A DNA stretch of 64,000 nt. It comes from Bacteroidota bacterium. GTDB lineage: Bacteria > Bacteroidota > Bacteroidia > JACPRZ01. A program made the translations under genes and the position numbers. The notes under the pieces were generated by a model that was not told where the DNA came from, searched no databases, and worked only from the letters and a program-made list of their open reading frames with translations. Within the stretch, counting starts at the first letter, position 1. Each line of letters opens with the position of its first letter. The DNA lies in NCBI GenBank assembly GCA_016193485.1, contig JACPRZ010000029.1:17901-81900 (forward strand), written 5' to 3'. Of this stretch, positions 30,401-40,054 are shown piece after piece.

Positions 30401-33400
30401 GAGCAGAGTTTATGGGGACGAGAAAAAACGATGGTACACTTGATCATGATGGATCCGATGATCATTCCTGCGATACATGGGGCACAACTTTTACTTTATT
30501 GGTGCCCCAAGCCGGCTTTAATATTCTTAACAATACCACATGTTGCGGCATTTTTGACGCTGATTTTTATTTTGTCACTCCTGGCGCACATGGACTTGTT
30601 GCTGATGATTTTCCCAATGAATTCAGGCCATATGGCGCTTTGGATGATGACCTTATCATAACCGTGCCGGCAGGATATAATTACATTGGCACAACATTCA
30701 TCATGCAACAACATACTTATGATGCTTCAGACCCTAATGGTTTTGATCCATCTTTTACCGCCTTATCATTACCCGTTACTCCAATAATCTCTATCACTGC
30801 CATCGAAACAACTTTGACCTACTTTAACTCCTGCTGGCCTCTGCTTGATGTTAAACCATATTACCCTAATAATCCGCAATATATTATCAGGGTAAGGACT
30901 GAAGTTACCTGCGATGCCGCTTCAACGGCTATTTTTAACGCTGAAGGTGGTTTTTCAGTGGGAACAAACCAACTGGATCCCAACTACCAATCCTACCAGA
31001 TTCACACTGATTTTAATTACGATTTTCAGGTAACCCACAATGAACCGGAACTGCTCGTTATCCCTCCTGCCGGTAATGTGGACGCTTACAGCAATACAGT
31101 AGTTTTTAATTTTATCTATTGCAATAATGGCTGTGAGGCAAATGCCCCATGGATTGCCTTTGAAAACAGCCAAATCAGCCCGGACAATTCACTCAATTTC
31201 GCCTCAGTGATAAATACCGTAACCGGTGAAACGTTACAGGTTACAACATATAATAGTGACTCATGGTTGGTTGATGTTGGAACCATTGGTGCAGATCAAT
31301 GCCTGCAATTGCAACTTACAGCAACCATTAACGCCAATGGCTGCGTACCGAATGGCAGCGATCCTGAGGATGATTTTATCACTGTCAGATACGGCAATGA
31401 GTGCGATGGAAATCCAATTACCGAACCATCCCTATCAACTTGCCAGGTGGAAACAACTCTTTTCAATTTCAGCAGGTACCCGTCTGATCTGGACTTATCT
31501 TATGCACCGCTCAATCCCTATCCATCAGCGCCTGCCGACCTTTGCGATGGGTTGCTTGTATATAACCTGATTATTGAAAGTACCGAATTGGGAACCGTTA
31601 CGGATCCGACTTTCTCGGTTGATCTTCCTACGGGGATGAGTTTATATAATGTAACATTTTCCTATCCTCCCAACAGCGGTAATACTTATACCCCCGCTTC
31701 CGGGACTTATGATTTTGGGACACCGGATAACCCGGGATGGAATCTCTTTCCTCCTAACCTTTCTTTATATAATGGAGGAAATGGATTGCCCGGAACTAAT
31801 TATGCTTCAAGTGACGAAAATAAGATAGGGGTATCAATCACCCTGCAATCAAGTTGCGGTTATGCTCCTATTGGCGGGCAGGTAATTTTTACGGCAGCGG
31901 ATTTGTCTTCATGCAGCCAACCAATAACACCACAGACCTTGTATGCCACTCCCTGGATAAATGGTTTTAACAATCCGGATGATCTGAATATAACTATACA
32001 GTCACCTGATGGCGTTTATTGTAATAACAGCAGCATAGTAACCGTAACGGTTACCAATACCGGTAATCAGAGTACAAATCATACCAATATTCTTAATGTT
32101 GTTGTTCCGGGCGCTCCTTTGAATGTAATCGGCACGAATCCTTTTCCTGCAACAATACTTCCCGGACTTCTCCCCGGTGCCGGAAATTCAATATCATTCA
32201 CCATTGAATTGGGTGGGCTGAATTATACTGAATACTGCCCTGGTAATTTGGATATTTCAGCAACCATCGGTTATACCGAAATAATTGCATGCTCATCCGC
32301 CACGTGCACCTCCCAGTACACTTCCCCTGTGGTAACCAATACAATATTTGTTTGCTGTGATTGCCTCGCATCACCGGTGTCAGCGGCTATTTCATTGCAA
32401 ACCGCTGTGAGTTGCAATGGCGGCAGCGATGGAACAGCGGCAGTAACAGTTACAGAAAACAAGCCGCCTTATTCCTTCTCATGGAGTGATGGACAGACCG
32501 CTGCCACAGCCACCGGTTTATCTGCGGGAACATACACGGTGACTGTTTTTGATGCTTATGGCTGCTCCCTATCCCTGCTGGTCACCATTATTGAGCCGGC
32601 TCAATTGACGGTTGCAACCACCCAGACAAATATTTTTTGCTATGGCGCAAGCAATGGAGTAGCAACGGCAAATCCGTCAGGAGGAACATCACCTTATACG
32701 TATATTTGGAATGATCCTGCTCCGGCACAATCCACGCAAACCGTAACCGGGTTGAGTGTTGGTACCTGGACAGTTACCGTTACGGATAACAAGGGATGTA
32801 TCGCAATTGCATCTGTTAATATAACCCAGCCGAATCTATTAACGGTTTCAACCTCGCAAACCAATGTAAGTTGCAATGGCGGAAACAATGGTACCGCAAC
32901 CGCAACTCCAGGGGGGGGTACTCCGTCTTACACATATCTCTGGAACGACCCTCCTCCCGCGCAAACCACGCAAACCGCAACCGGGTTGACCGCAGGTACA
33001 TGGTCAGCCACCGTTACCGATAATAAAGGATGTATAACAATTGCCTCTGTAACCATCACCCAGCCAAATGTATTAACGGTTTCAATCTCGCAAACGAATG
33101 TTTCCTGTTTTGGCGGGAACAACGGACAGGCGACAGCAAACCCCGCAGGGGGAACATCACCCTATACGTATATTTGGAACGATCCTGCTCCGGCTCAATC
33201 CACGCAAACCGTAACCGGGTTGAGTGTTGGTACCTGGACAGTTACCGTTACGGATAACAAGGGATGTATCGCAATTGCATCTGTTAATATAACCCAGCCG
33301 AATCTATTAACGGTTTCAAAAACGAATGTTTCCTGTTTTGGCGGAAACAACGGACAGGCGACAGCAAACCCTGCAGGGGGAACATCACCTTATACGTATA

Positions 33401-36400
33401 TTTGGAACGACCCCGCTCCTGCACAATCCACCCAAACCGCAACCGGGTTGACAGCAGGTACATGGACAGTTACCGTTACCGATAATAAAGGATGTATTGT
33501 AACCGCTTCCGTAACCATTACCCAGCCGGGTACAGCCGTAACAATTAATACCATAAATACCGTACCTGCATCCTGTAACGGAAGTTGCGATGGCTCAGCA
33601 ACTGTCATTGGAACGGGTGGAACGCCACCATATTCTTATATATGGGATGGCAATCCAATCACCGCATCTTCAACTTCTACAGGACTGTGTGCGGGAAATC
33701 ATTCGGTTGCTGTATTGGACAATAATAATTGCCTGTCAACCGGTAATTTTACAATTACTCAGCCAACTGCATTAACTGCAACCATCAATGCCACAAATGC
33801 AACCTGCGCTGCCGGGCAGGGCTCTTGTGACGGAACAGCCACGGTGACCGCAACAGGGAGTACCCCCCCTTACAACTATCAATGGAACAACGGTATGACC
33901 GCTTCTTCAATAAGTAATTTATGCGGTGGAAATTACAGTGTTACTATTTCGGATAATAAAGGATGTACAATTGTTAAATCTGTTGTAATCACCGCCCCCG
34001 CTCCGATTATTGTTGCCACCACCATTGTAAATGCAACCTGCTATAACTCATCAAATGGGTCAATGACAATTTGCGCTTCGGGTGGAACCGGCCCATATAC
34101 TTTTTATTTGAATTTAATTACTCAAACCGGAACAAACTGCGCGACTTTTACCGGTTTGCAGGGTAATCAATATTATTCAATAAAGGTCTCTGATGCAGCC
34201 GGTTGTTCTACAACATACCAGACAGTATATGTTGGTCCCGCTCCGTTGCAAATAGGATTTGCCGCAAGCGATATTTCCTGTCTTGCCAATAGCGGGACAA
34301 TAAGCGCTGCGGTTAGCGGTGGCGCCCCCCCTTACACCTATTCATGGAGCAACGCTCAAGCCGGTTCAACGGCAACCGGATTAAGCGCACAGGTATATGG
34401 ATTAACCGTAACCGACCAGAACGGCTGCACGGCAACCAACACCGCTATGGCTATTGATAATGTAAACCCAACGGCTGCCTTTACTTTTAATGCGGATGAG
34501 TTATGCCTGAATAACAGCGTGCAATTTACCGCAACCAACTACAACGGCACGGGCGCTGCATATTACTGGCAATTTGGCGATGGCAATTCATCAAACCTTC
34601 AGAATCCTTTCAACACCTACACCGCACCGGGCTACTACCAGGTAACTTTAACCGTGTGCAATCCTTGCGGTTCGCAAACCATTTCAAAAATAATTTATGT
34701 CATTACGGATTGCTGCGCAAAATATGCGAATATTGTTTATGATGTCATGGATGCGACAATATCATCCTCCGGTAATTTTCCATATACCTTAGTTGGCGGC
34801 ACAGTTACAATAACCGCAGGCACGGTTGTAAATGTGCCAAACGGACAAACCATAGAATTCGGCCCTGCCGGAAAGATAATTGTTGAGAACGGAAATACTA
34901 CAACACCCGGGGGGGTATTGCATTTGATGCCTTATAGTTTATTGACATCCATAACATATTCAACTGCAACGGCATGCTCTGTAATGTGGCAGGGCGTGGA
35001 AGTGTGGGGCGTAACCAATAACATCAGCGATAACAGCGTTGGGCAGGGAAAAATAATAATAGACGGTCAAGCAAGAATAGAAAACGCCCATATTGGTGTT
35101 TTGCTCGGCAAGCCCAACCTGTGTTTCAGGACCAGATTACCGCAATGCGCTACGGGGATATTGCCAGCGCCATGTTTAACAAATGCGCCTTATGACCCGG
35201 CAAAGGGCGGTGGCATCATTTACGCGAGTGGCGCTGTCTTTAACAATAATGGCATTGGAATAAAATTCCTGCCCTATAACAAGCCCAACAGCAGCGAGGT
35301 AATAAGTTGCCTGTTTTTTACAACAGTAAACGGGCAATTACTTGACCCCGGGTACGAAACAGGTAACAGTTACACCTACCCTAACACAAACAACCGGTTG
35401 TACGGTAAAGCCAATTTGTTGAGAAGGACTTATGCCGGAGCATACCTGTGGGGCGTGCGGTGGGATGAAACCAACCCGAATACCTTCGTTGGCACCCTTT
35501 CTACCGGTGGAAATCAATTCACCAGTAACGAGACAGGTATAGAGTTATATAATGCAAATTGCTATGTGGTAAGAGGCAGTAGCTTATTGGGTAATATTTT
35601 TACAAATACCAACAAAGGTATCAGCGCTTATTACTATAATTCTTCTGCATTTTACACTAATGTTATTGAGGATAACCGTTTTTCCAATGATAATCAAAAT
35701 TTAATTACGACAAATATTCCTGTCGGTATCTACATTGAAGGAGGGATGTTTGACGGCATTAAAAGAAACATTTTCAGGAACCTTACTTCCCTTCAAAAGT
35801 TCCACAACGGTATTTACATGCGGAATTCCTCAAACTTTTACATCGCAAATAATAACTTTTTCACCAACTATTTTGGAGTGCTCTCAGTGAAATCTTCCTC
35901 TGCGGGTGGTTTAATTATTTTTGAAAATGACGGCTCGGGAAATCAAACCGGGAATTTCTTTGAACGGTCTTACAGAAGTATCTGGGCAACGGGCAATAAT
36001 TCAAATCTGAAAATACGGTGCAATACAACCGATAATCCTGGCCTTTCGCTTTATGGCCGCAACTGGTACAATGTTGGCTCGCTGGCTCAGCAGGGAAATT
36101 TCTCAACTACCAATTACAGGAAACCGGCTGGAAATCAATTTAATTATTTGTCAGCAACAAATATCAGGAGAGAAATCAAAACCTTTCAACCCTTCTGGTA
36201 TTACAGTCACAGCGCCCCTGCGCAATATATTCCAACAGCCGATGGTCTTGTATATATCAATAGTTCTTCCAAGAATTGTCCATCATTTTTGCAGTGCTGC
36301 ACCGATCCTTGCTCCGGGTCGCCATGCAATCCCTGCTGCCGTACGGCACAGATAAGCATGCTTGAAGAACAGATAGTTCTGCTTAAACAGGAGTACGATT

Positions 36401-37440
36401 CAACGGTTACGGTTTTAGACAAGGGTCAAACCGGGCAACTGATAACCGCCATAAACCACAATAACCCCACCCCACCGGGGCAGTTGAAAAACATGCTGCT
36501 GGCGGCAACTCCCTTATCGGATACGGTATTGTTCGCTTTGATTAACCGTGCAGCGCCAACCCCCCCCGGTATATTCAAGGATATAATGGTTCCAAACTCA
36601 CCGGTATCGGAAGAAATATTGCCATCGCTCCTGTCAAAACTTGCAACCCTGCCGCCTGGCATAGCGCAGCAGATATACGCAGCGCAGGCAAGTGTTGCGT
36701 ACCGTACGCTTACCCTTATAAATAATGAAATTAGATCTGCAAAAGAGGCAAGGCAAAATGAATTAAACCAGGTACTAAGTTATTACATTCAGAACGACTC
36801 GCTGCAAAAGGCAATAACCCTTCTTGAGCAGGAAGATGCCGTGTGGGCTGACCAGATTTTGCTTGCTACCTACATTGCCGATAGCAATCTTGTTGCAGCG
36901 CAGACAAAACTTTCGGAGATGAGCGCAAACAACGCGGAAGAGCAGGCATACCTTGACATACAGGGATTGCTGATTGCTCTTGCATTGCAGGGCAAAACAA
37001 TCTTTGACATGGACAGTGCGCAGGAACATACAGTAAGAGAAATCGCCAACATGGCGGAACCGAACCTTGCCATGAGCAATGCGCAAACAATATTGCGGTT
37101 AGTATATAACGAAGAATTTTCAACGGCAATTGATACGCTCCTGCCATCGGCAAAAACAAATCCTTATCTCTATTACGGAAATAATACGCTCGCAAACGAT
37201 TACCTGCTTATTGAGGATTCGGCAGGCGCCACCTTCATACCTTTGCGCTCATTTTCATGCGGCATGTGCATCATTCATTTATTTGACATTACCGGGAAGA
37301 GGGTGGGAAGATATGAGATAAAGGACGACCTTTCACCGTTAACCATATCAGGAAATAATTTCGAAAACGGGATTTACATTTTACAGGTAGAAGCAGACGG
37401 AATTATCCGTGAGACGATGAAAATAGTATTTATTAAATAA
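27466..37440 (+). CDS. 3324-residue composite secreted protein (SprB, PKD, beta-helix-like, helical tail)
   Basis: Signal peptide in residues 1-44 (a long N-region, then IFLFLFSFNLMAQ). Residues 45-1640 are Cys-containing beta-rich sequence with DUF11-like segments (for example VTVTNTGNQSTNHTN). Nine SprB repeats follow (about 1640-2330), then one PKD domain (FTFNADELC, YWQFGDGNSS), then about 500 residues resembling a right-handed beta-helix (NGQTIEFGPAGKIIVENG onward). A Cys-rich knot (DPCSGSPCNPCC) leads into a 270-residue alpha-helical region, and finally a C-terminal domain with LFDITGKRVGRYEI, GIYILQVEADG. That last domain fits a type A sorting domain, but the YPNP motif is missing. Two of the SprB units are a recent 468-bp duplication. 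Secretion is likely; function unknown. Confidence 0.8.
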   Translation: MKTSVGLRLPFAIKIPQRYCLSFKDTIFPVLIFLFLFSFNLMAQITPQCYCCCGFCTGSYILNATENAYSYPANTQVNTLSPCTQYKLTYVLQNNIPCGTTPVPAVTDYITIHLPNGIVMINFISSSPAVGLMSALPTANPVFFVPYWYNNTFLYLNILVETPPCESIPTPSTVTTINGNMALYTPISVTNTLTIAPANLSVLNLTGTGGSLLLNTGDVTELVFKIQNVSNNGSNINNIEVTFTPDPTTEVLGYYVTTSVPAQIPVYNNYTYQSHLNTTVTPFTCTTPPCTLFFGQSTFNTFFGSSVFPDFAFFYLHIKIKIPWNVSSSTQLCNTGSSSGNYDFSWNCGSITCGTIPQPTSINILTDSPSLTATAITDPLIYNSATFCPGGNNISSVAFLYTNNVGPSTTLPYGRAKATDIQLYLYTTSSFGTLDVTSFNISYNGNSLPIPLSIITSTPQTSYNVYTINFAGAVGPDYGTLTTGPGLVVSTYGWDPLNGMGNTLADLDGDGYVDDLNEGGSFTITADFIYNTVTCPDFKQCGGASGYLPAIYSKYNDQCFSFECPVSGGCYLACPFQTNCADAYYLYAASGGTGIIKVIEPNPPGPTDINEGINGGNFTVRVCPGYYTEQWTPTGFDFECPNGYHQIKVSLPAGYHLQQNVTALADVAAWPPCGGSSGFITPAVEEVCPQPPYTDPGYLLIKFGKLPKNPCNVNEFTYQIGCITLPLTLDCDNSDYCTSAPPADPAGNVADIVSYSLQYICDDQNCPDCVSGIECNSTSIVHHCTGLCASYFGTDDFGEFYFERKTLGFTNPSDILPSPGFYDNCSNLPNSTGLNNSVIDLKSAYHGDVIEMKATGSFSGNAFATTHTAADYDEIFLKVTYENPGSVSSDFDLDDLQGTITISDGTNSLILYSSTPGDISYSSTVTGNQVEMNFEMSMTELNAFIIDAYTTYTFDADLFLILDKRNNSLSPGFYPITPRAEFMGTRKNDGTLDHDGSDDHSCDTWGTTFTLLVPQAGFNILNNTTCCGIFDADFYFVTPGAHGLVADDFPNEFRPYGALDDDLIITVPAGYNYIGTTFIMQQHTYDASDPNGFDPSFTALSLPVTPIISITAIETTLTYFNSCWPLLDVKPYYPNNPQYIIRVRTEVTCDAASTAIFNAEGGFSVGTNQLDPNYQSYQIHTDFNYDFQVTHNEPELLVIPPAGNVDAYSNTVVFNFIYCNNGCEANAPWIAFENSQISPDNSLNFASVINTVTGETLQVTTYNSDSWLVDVGTIGADQCLQLQLTATINANGCVPNGSDPEDDFITVRYGNECDGNPITEPSLSTCQVETTLFNFSRYPSDLDLSYAPLNPYPSAPADLCDGLLVYNLIIESTELGTVTDPTFSVDLPTGMSLYNVTFSYPPNSGNTYTPASGTYDFGTPDNPGWNLFPPNLSLYNGGNGLPGTNYASSDENKIGVSITLQSSCGYAPIGGQVIFTAADLSSCSQPITPQTLYATPWINGFNNPDDLNITIQSPDGVYCNNSSIVTVTVTNTGNQSTNHTNILNVVVPGAPLNVIGTNPFPATILPGLLPGAGNSISFTIELGGLNYTEYCPGNLDISATIGYTEIIACSSATCTSQYTSPVVTNTIFVCCDCLASPVSAAISLQTAVSCNGGSDGTAAVTVTENKPPYSFSWSDGQTAATATGLSAGTYTVTVFDAYGCSLSLLVTIIEPAQLTVATTQTNIFCYGASNGVATANPSGGTSPYTYIWNDPAPAQSTQTVTGLSVGTWTVTVTDNKGCIAIASVNITQPNLLTVSTSQTNVSCNGGNNGTATATPGGGTPSYTYLWNDPPPAQTTQTATGLTAGTWSATVTDNKGCITIASVTITQPNVLTVSISQTNVSCFGGNNGQATANPAGGTSPYTYIWNDPAPAQSTQTVTGLSVGTWTVTVTDNKGCIAIASVNITQPNLLTVSKTNVSCFGGNNGQATANPAGGTSPYTYIWNDPAPAQSTQTATGLTAGTWTVTVTDNKGCIVTASVTITQPGTAVTINTINTVPASCNGSCDGSATVIGTGGTPPYSYIWDGNPITASSTSTGLCAGNHSVAVLDNNNCLSTGNFTITQPTALTATINATNATCAAGQGSCDGTATVTATGSTPPYNYQWNNGMTASSISNLCGGNYSVTISDNKGCTIVKSVVITAPAPIIVATTIVNATCYNSSNGSMTICASGGTGPYTFYLNLITQTGTNCATFTGLQGNQYYSIKVSDAAGCSTTYQTVYVGPAPLQIGFAASDISCLANSGTISAAVSGGAPPYTYSWSNAQAGSTATGLSAQVYGLTVTDQNGCTATNTAMAIDNVNPTAAFTFNADELCLNNSVQFTATNYNGTGAAYYWQFGDGNSSNLQNPFNTYTAPGYYQVTLTVCNPCGSQTISKIIYVITDCCAKYANIVYDVMDATISSSGNFPYTLVGGTVTITAGTVVNVPNGQTIEFGPAGKIIVENGNTTTPGGVLHLMPYSLLTSITYSTATACSVMWQGVEVWGVTNNISDNSVGQGKIIIDGQARIENAHIGVLLGKPNLCFRTRLPQCATGILPAPCLTNAPYDPAKGGGIIYASGAVFNNNGIGIKFLPYNKPNSSEVISCLFFTTVNGQLLDPGYETGNSYTYPNTNNRLYGKANLLRRTYAGAYLWGVRWDETNPNTFVGTLSTGGNQFTSNETGIELYNANCYVVRGSSLLGNIFTNTNKGISAYYYNSSAFYTNVIEDNRFSNDNQNLITTNIPVGIYIEGGMFDGIKRNIFRNLTSLQKFHNGIYMRNSSNFYIANNNFFTNYFGVLSVKSSSAGGLIIFENDGSGNQTGNFFERSYRSIWATGNNSNLKIRCNTTDNPGLSLYGRNWYNVGSLAQQGNFSTTNYRKPAGNQFNYLSATNIRREIKTFQPFWYYSHSAPAQYIPTADGLVYINSSSKNCPSFLQCCTDPCSGSPCNPCCRTAQISMLEEQIVLLKQEYDSTVTVLDKGQTGQLITAINHNNPTPPGQLKNMLLAATPLSDTVLFALINRAAPTPPGIFKDIMVPNSPVSEEILPSLLSKLATLPPGIAQQIYAAQASVAYRTLTLINNEIRSAKEARQNELNQVLSYYIQNDSLQKAITLLEQEDAVWADQILLATYIADSNLVAAQTKLSEMSANNAEEQAYLDIQGLLIALALQGKTIFDMDSAQEHTVREIANMAEPNLAMSNAQTILRLVYNEEFSTAIDTLLPSAKTNPYLYYGNNTLANDYLLIEDSAGATFIPLRSFSCGMCIIHLFDITGKRVGRYEIKDDLSPLTISGNNFENGIYILQVEADGIIRETMKIVFIK
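32370..34450 (+). repeat. Nine SprB-type repeats, some nearly identical
   Basis: The segment from 32698 to about 32850 recurs at 33166 with only a couple of mismatches (offset 468 bp, two repeat units). The third related copy near 33397 follows a two-codon deletion (VSKTN against VSTSQTN). Confidence 0.8.
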
Positions 37441-37473
37441 ACTTTACTGTTTATCCCACCGGAGTGCGAACTT

Positions 37474-37531
37474 GTTTTTTTCGTAGTTCGCAGGTTCGTA
37501 CTTAATTCGTAGTTCGGTGTGGTGAATAGTA
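37474..37531. repeat. Degenerate intergenic repeat with CGTAGTTCG units
   Basis: CGTAGTTCG occurs twice (about 37481 and 37508) around AGGTTCGTAC, and the segment ends in GGTGAATAGTA (37521-37531), identical to the right terminus of the 6836-6959 element. The matching left terminus is absent. It fills most of the gap between the 3324- and 456-residue genes. Confidence 0.4.
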
Positions 37532-37546
37532 CAAATAAACATTGTC

Positions 37547-38917
37547 ATGAAAAAAATAATTCTTTTGGTACTGCCGGTAATCTTAAACCAACTACCGGAA
37601 TCCTTCCTGACCGGAAACCTCCTTGCTCAGACCTGGCACCCATTAGGCAGTGGTGTCAGTATTAACGGTAACTGGGGCGATATTTATGTAATAAGGGAAA
37701 TAAATAATGAATTATATATTGGCGGAAGTTTTACCGAAATTAACGGATATCCGGCAAACAGCATTGTTAAATTTAATGGAAATATTTTTGATAGTTTAGG
37801 AGGCGGAATGCCTCAATTATGTTTTAACGGTGGCGTAAAAACCCTTGAAATATATAATGGTAATATATATATGGGTGGCGATTTTGAATGTGTTGACTGG
37901 TTGCCAAACACGAAGAATTTAGCCAAATGGGATGGAGTAGAGTGGTCATCGGTAACAGGAAGTAATAATGCTGGAGCGCCCCGCGCACTTCAATATAAAG
38001 ATGACCTATACATAGGCGGTGGATTTTTCAGCGGATATGGAGTAAACGGCAAGGGAATCGTAAAATACAACGGCAGCGTATTTGATAACATGAAAGGGGG
38101 TATTGACGGGCCCTGGTGGCCATCGGTTTGGACAATGGCGGTTTACAATGACGAATTAATAATAGGCGGACAGTTTAACCGGGCAGGGAATAAAGTTGGA
38201 TATAACAATATTGCCCGGTGGAACGGAACGGATTGGGATTCGCTTGGGGGGGGAGTTAATAACTGGGTGGCAAGTATGGTTGTTGATACCGTAAATAATA
38301 TTTTATACATAAGCGGAGCTTTCTATGCTGACTCTCTAAAATGGGTAGCAGGTTGGGACGGAACCAATTGGTTACCTGTCGGTTCACCCCCGATGGGATT
38401 TAATGCACTTGCTATTTTTAACGGAGAGTTATATGGAGGTGGGGAATCTCAAACTTCGGATACTTTTTTAATGGGGTATAATGGCGCACAATGGTCAAAA
38501 GTACCAGGCCCAAACGGATGGGTAACTAATTTGACTGTTTACAAAGGTAATCTTTATGTAGGCGGTTACTTTGACAAGATAGACACAATGACGGTAAACC
38601 ATATAGCATGTTACGGGAACAGTTGCCCGTTTACGATTGGGGTTAAGGAGTTTCAGGTTGAAAGTTCCAGGTTCAAAATTTACCCTAACCCCCTAAAAAA
38701 GGAGTTAACCGTTGAGATAGTTGGCGCAAATGAAAAAGCGCATGAGGAAAAATACTTTGTAAGCATTAAAAACACGCAGGGGAAGCAGGTTTTTGATAAA
38801 CCATTTGGAAAAAAGATTGTAATAAATACGTCAAAACTCCCAAAAGGGTTGTATCTTGTGGAGGTTTGCAATGCAGCGGGGGAGGAATGTGAGACGCGGA
38901 AGGTGATGGTAGAGTGA
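37547..38917 (+). CDS. T9SS type A secreted beta-propeller-like protein
   Basis: 456 residues. Signal peptide about 1-27 (ending NLLAQ). The body (30-365) is built of repeats with LYIGGSFxxx, NIAKWDG/NIARWNG and SLGGGV motifs, resembling kelch or delta-60-type propeller blades. The C-terminus (FKIYPNPLKKELTVEI, VSIKNTQGKQVF, LPKGLYLVEV, RKVMVE) is a clear type A sorting domain. The linker before YPNP is encoded by an imperfect direct repeat (CAGGTTGAAAGTT then CCAGGTTCAAAATT, 38654-38682). It is likely a secreted or surface-anchored binding protein. One G8 tract is present (38246). Confidence 0.8.
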   Translation: MKKIILLVLPVILNQLPESFLTGNLLAQTWHPLGSGVSINGNWGDIYVIREINNELYIGGSFTEINGYPANSIVKFNGNIFDSLGGGMPQLCFNGGVKTLEIYNGNIYMGGDFECVDWLPNTKNLAKWDGVEWSSVTGSNNAGAPRALQYKDDLYIGGGFFSGYGVNGKGIVKYNGSVFDNMKGGIDGPWWPSVWTMAVYNDELIIGGQFNRAGNKVGYNNIARWNGTDWDSLGGGVNNWVASMVVDTVNNILYISGAFYADSLKWVAGWDGTNWLPVGSPPMGFNALAIFNGELYGGGESQTSDTFLMGYNGAQWSKVPGPNGWVTNLTVYKGNLYVGGYFDKIDTMTVNHIACYGNSCPFTIGVKEFQVESSRFKIYPNPLKKELTVEIVGANEKAHEEKYFVSIKNTQGKQVFDKPFGKKIVINTSKLPKGLYLVEVCNAAGEECETRKVMVE

Positions 38918-38992
38918 GGGACAGATAATTACGGGTTGTGAACCACGAACGAGATTCAACGATATGATAACATTTTGGTGACTTCGTGAAAA

Positions 38993-39928
38993 TTACCTGT
39001 TCTTCAGCAAATCCCGCTCTTCGGCCTTCTTCATATTCTCTTTTTCCAGTTTCATTTCAGGGGTTGACATATCCGGCTTTGGCAGGTCGCTGATGATCAT
39101 TTCTGCTATGAGGGGGAAGGTCTCATCCATGATCCGTTTAATATCATCGGTCTTGTCGTTAATTGCCGTCACGGCAACATCACCCGCCACCAGTTGCGCT
39201 TCTTTATCGTACACTGAATAACTCACTTTCACTACCCGGTAATAATTCCGGTAGGGAACATCGGCAGAGGAAGGAAACTGCTTTTTTATTTCAACCAGGC
39301 TGATAAAAACAAAAAGGTCGGCACCGTAGCGGTTTGCCAGATAGGGTATGATTTTTAAGTCGCTGAAGTAAACCTCAAGGAACCGGATATCATGGTTGGT
39401 CGTGTCAACTGTAAGTTCACCTTTGGTGATGAATTGTTTGTGCGGTTTCGGTTTTGTAAGTCCGTCAATAGCATTAACGATTTTATCGGATGCACTCATT
39501 GAAACATTCGCCTGCCTTTTAGCACGTTTTGAATCGGCAAAGCGGTAGCCGGCAGCGCCATAAATCATTTCAAGGTCATTCTTTGCATCCATGGTCTGCT
39601 GGCTCATGAGGGATACAACTTTGTAGGAAGTGCGGATTTTACCAGCGATATAAAAGTCAAGGGATGAACGTATTTCATTCCGCATCGCCTTATACTCTTT
39701 ACCCGATGATTGCGATAATTCAACATCACCGGCAGGATCGGGTAAGTGCATGTTCGGCCGGTAGGGGACGAGAAGCACATTGTGGTACTTGCGTGAGCCA
39801 TCGGCATATACCTCCTGGTCGGTTTTTTTCTTTCCTGCCGGGTCAAAAGCGGCATCCTGTCCATAGAGGAAAGGCGCTCCTGATAGTAACAGAAGGCAAA
39901 TGTTGAAAACTATGGGAATATTTATCAT
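38993..39928 (-). CDS. Exported protein of unknown function
   Basis: 311 residues from ATG 39928, which yields a good signal peptide (MINIPIVFNICLLLLSG, then APFLYGQ). An upstream in-frame start at 40033 would add 35 residues and overlap purH, so I reject it. The mature protein is mixed alpha/beta with VLLVPYRPNMHLPDPAGD near the start, a VEVYFSDLKIIPYL-like strand pair and a charged Lys/Glu-rich helical C-terminus. I do not recognise the family. It points away from purH (divergent, gap 126 bases). It may be periplasmic or a membrane-associated lipoprotein-like protein without a lipobox. Confidence 0.65.
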   Translation of the reverse strand: MINIPIVFNICLLLLSGAPFLYGQDAAFDPAGKKKTDQEVYADGSRKYHNVLLVPYRPNMHLPDPAGDVELSQSSGKEYKAMRNEIRSSLDFYIAGKIRTSYKVVSLMSQQTMDAKNDLEMIYGAAGYRFADSKRAKRQANVSMSASDKIVNAIDGLTKPKPHKQFITKGELTVDTTNHDIRFLEVYFSDLKIIPYLANRYGADLFVFISLVEIKKQFPSSADVPYRNYYRVVKVSYSVYDKEAQLVAGDVAVTAINDKTDDIKRIMDETFPLIAEMIISDLPKPDMSTPEMKLEKENMKKAEERDLLKNR

Positions 39929-40054
39929 AAGTAACGCAAAAAGTGAAATGGTAATTTTAATACTTTCGCAAACAGGGTTTTTCAGAATATGACTGTCTTG
40001 CAAAAGCAAAAATACGAAACCGGGGTTTTTCACAAAAAGGGGGAGCAGGAAAGT

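Noticed and set aside
39929..40033. Longer start of the minus-strand unknown gene
   Set aside because: It overlaps purH upstream sequence and hides a good signal peptide starting at 39928.
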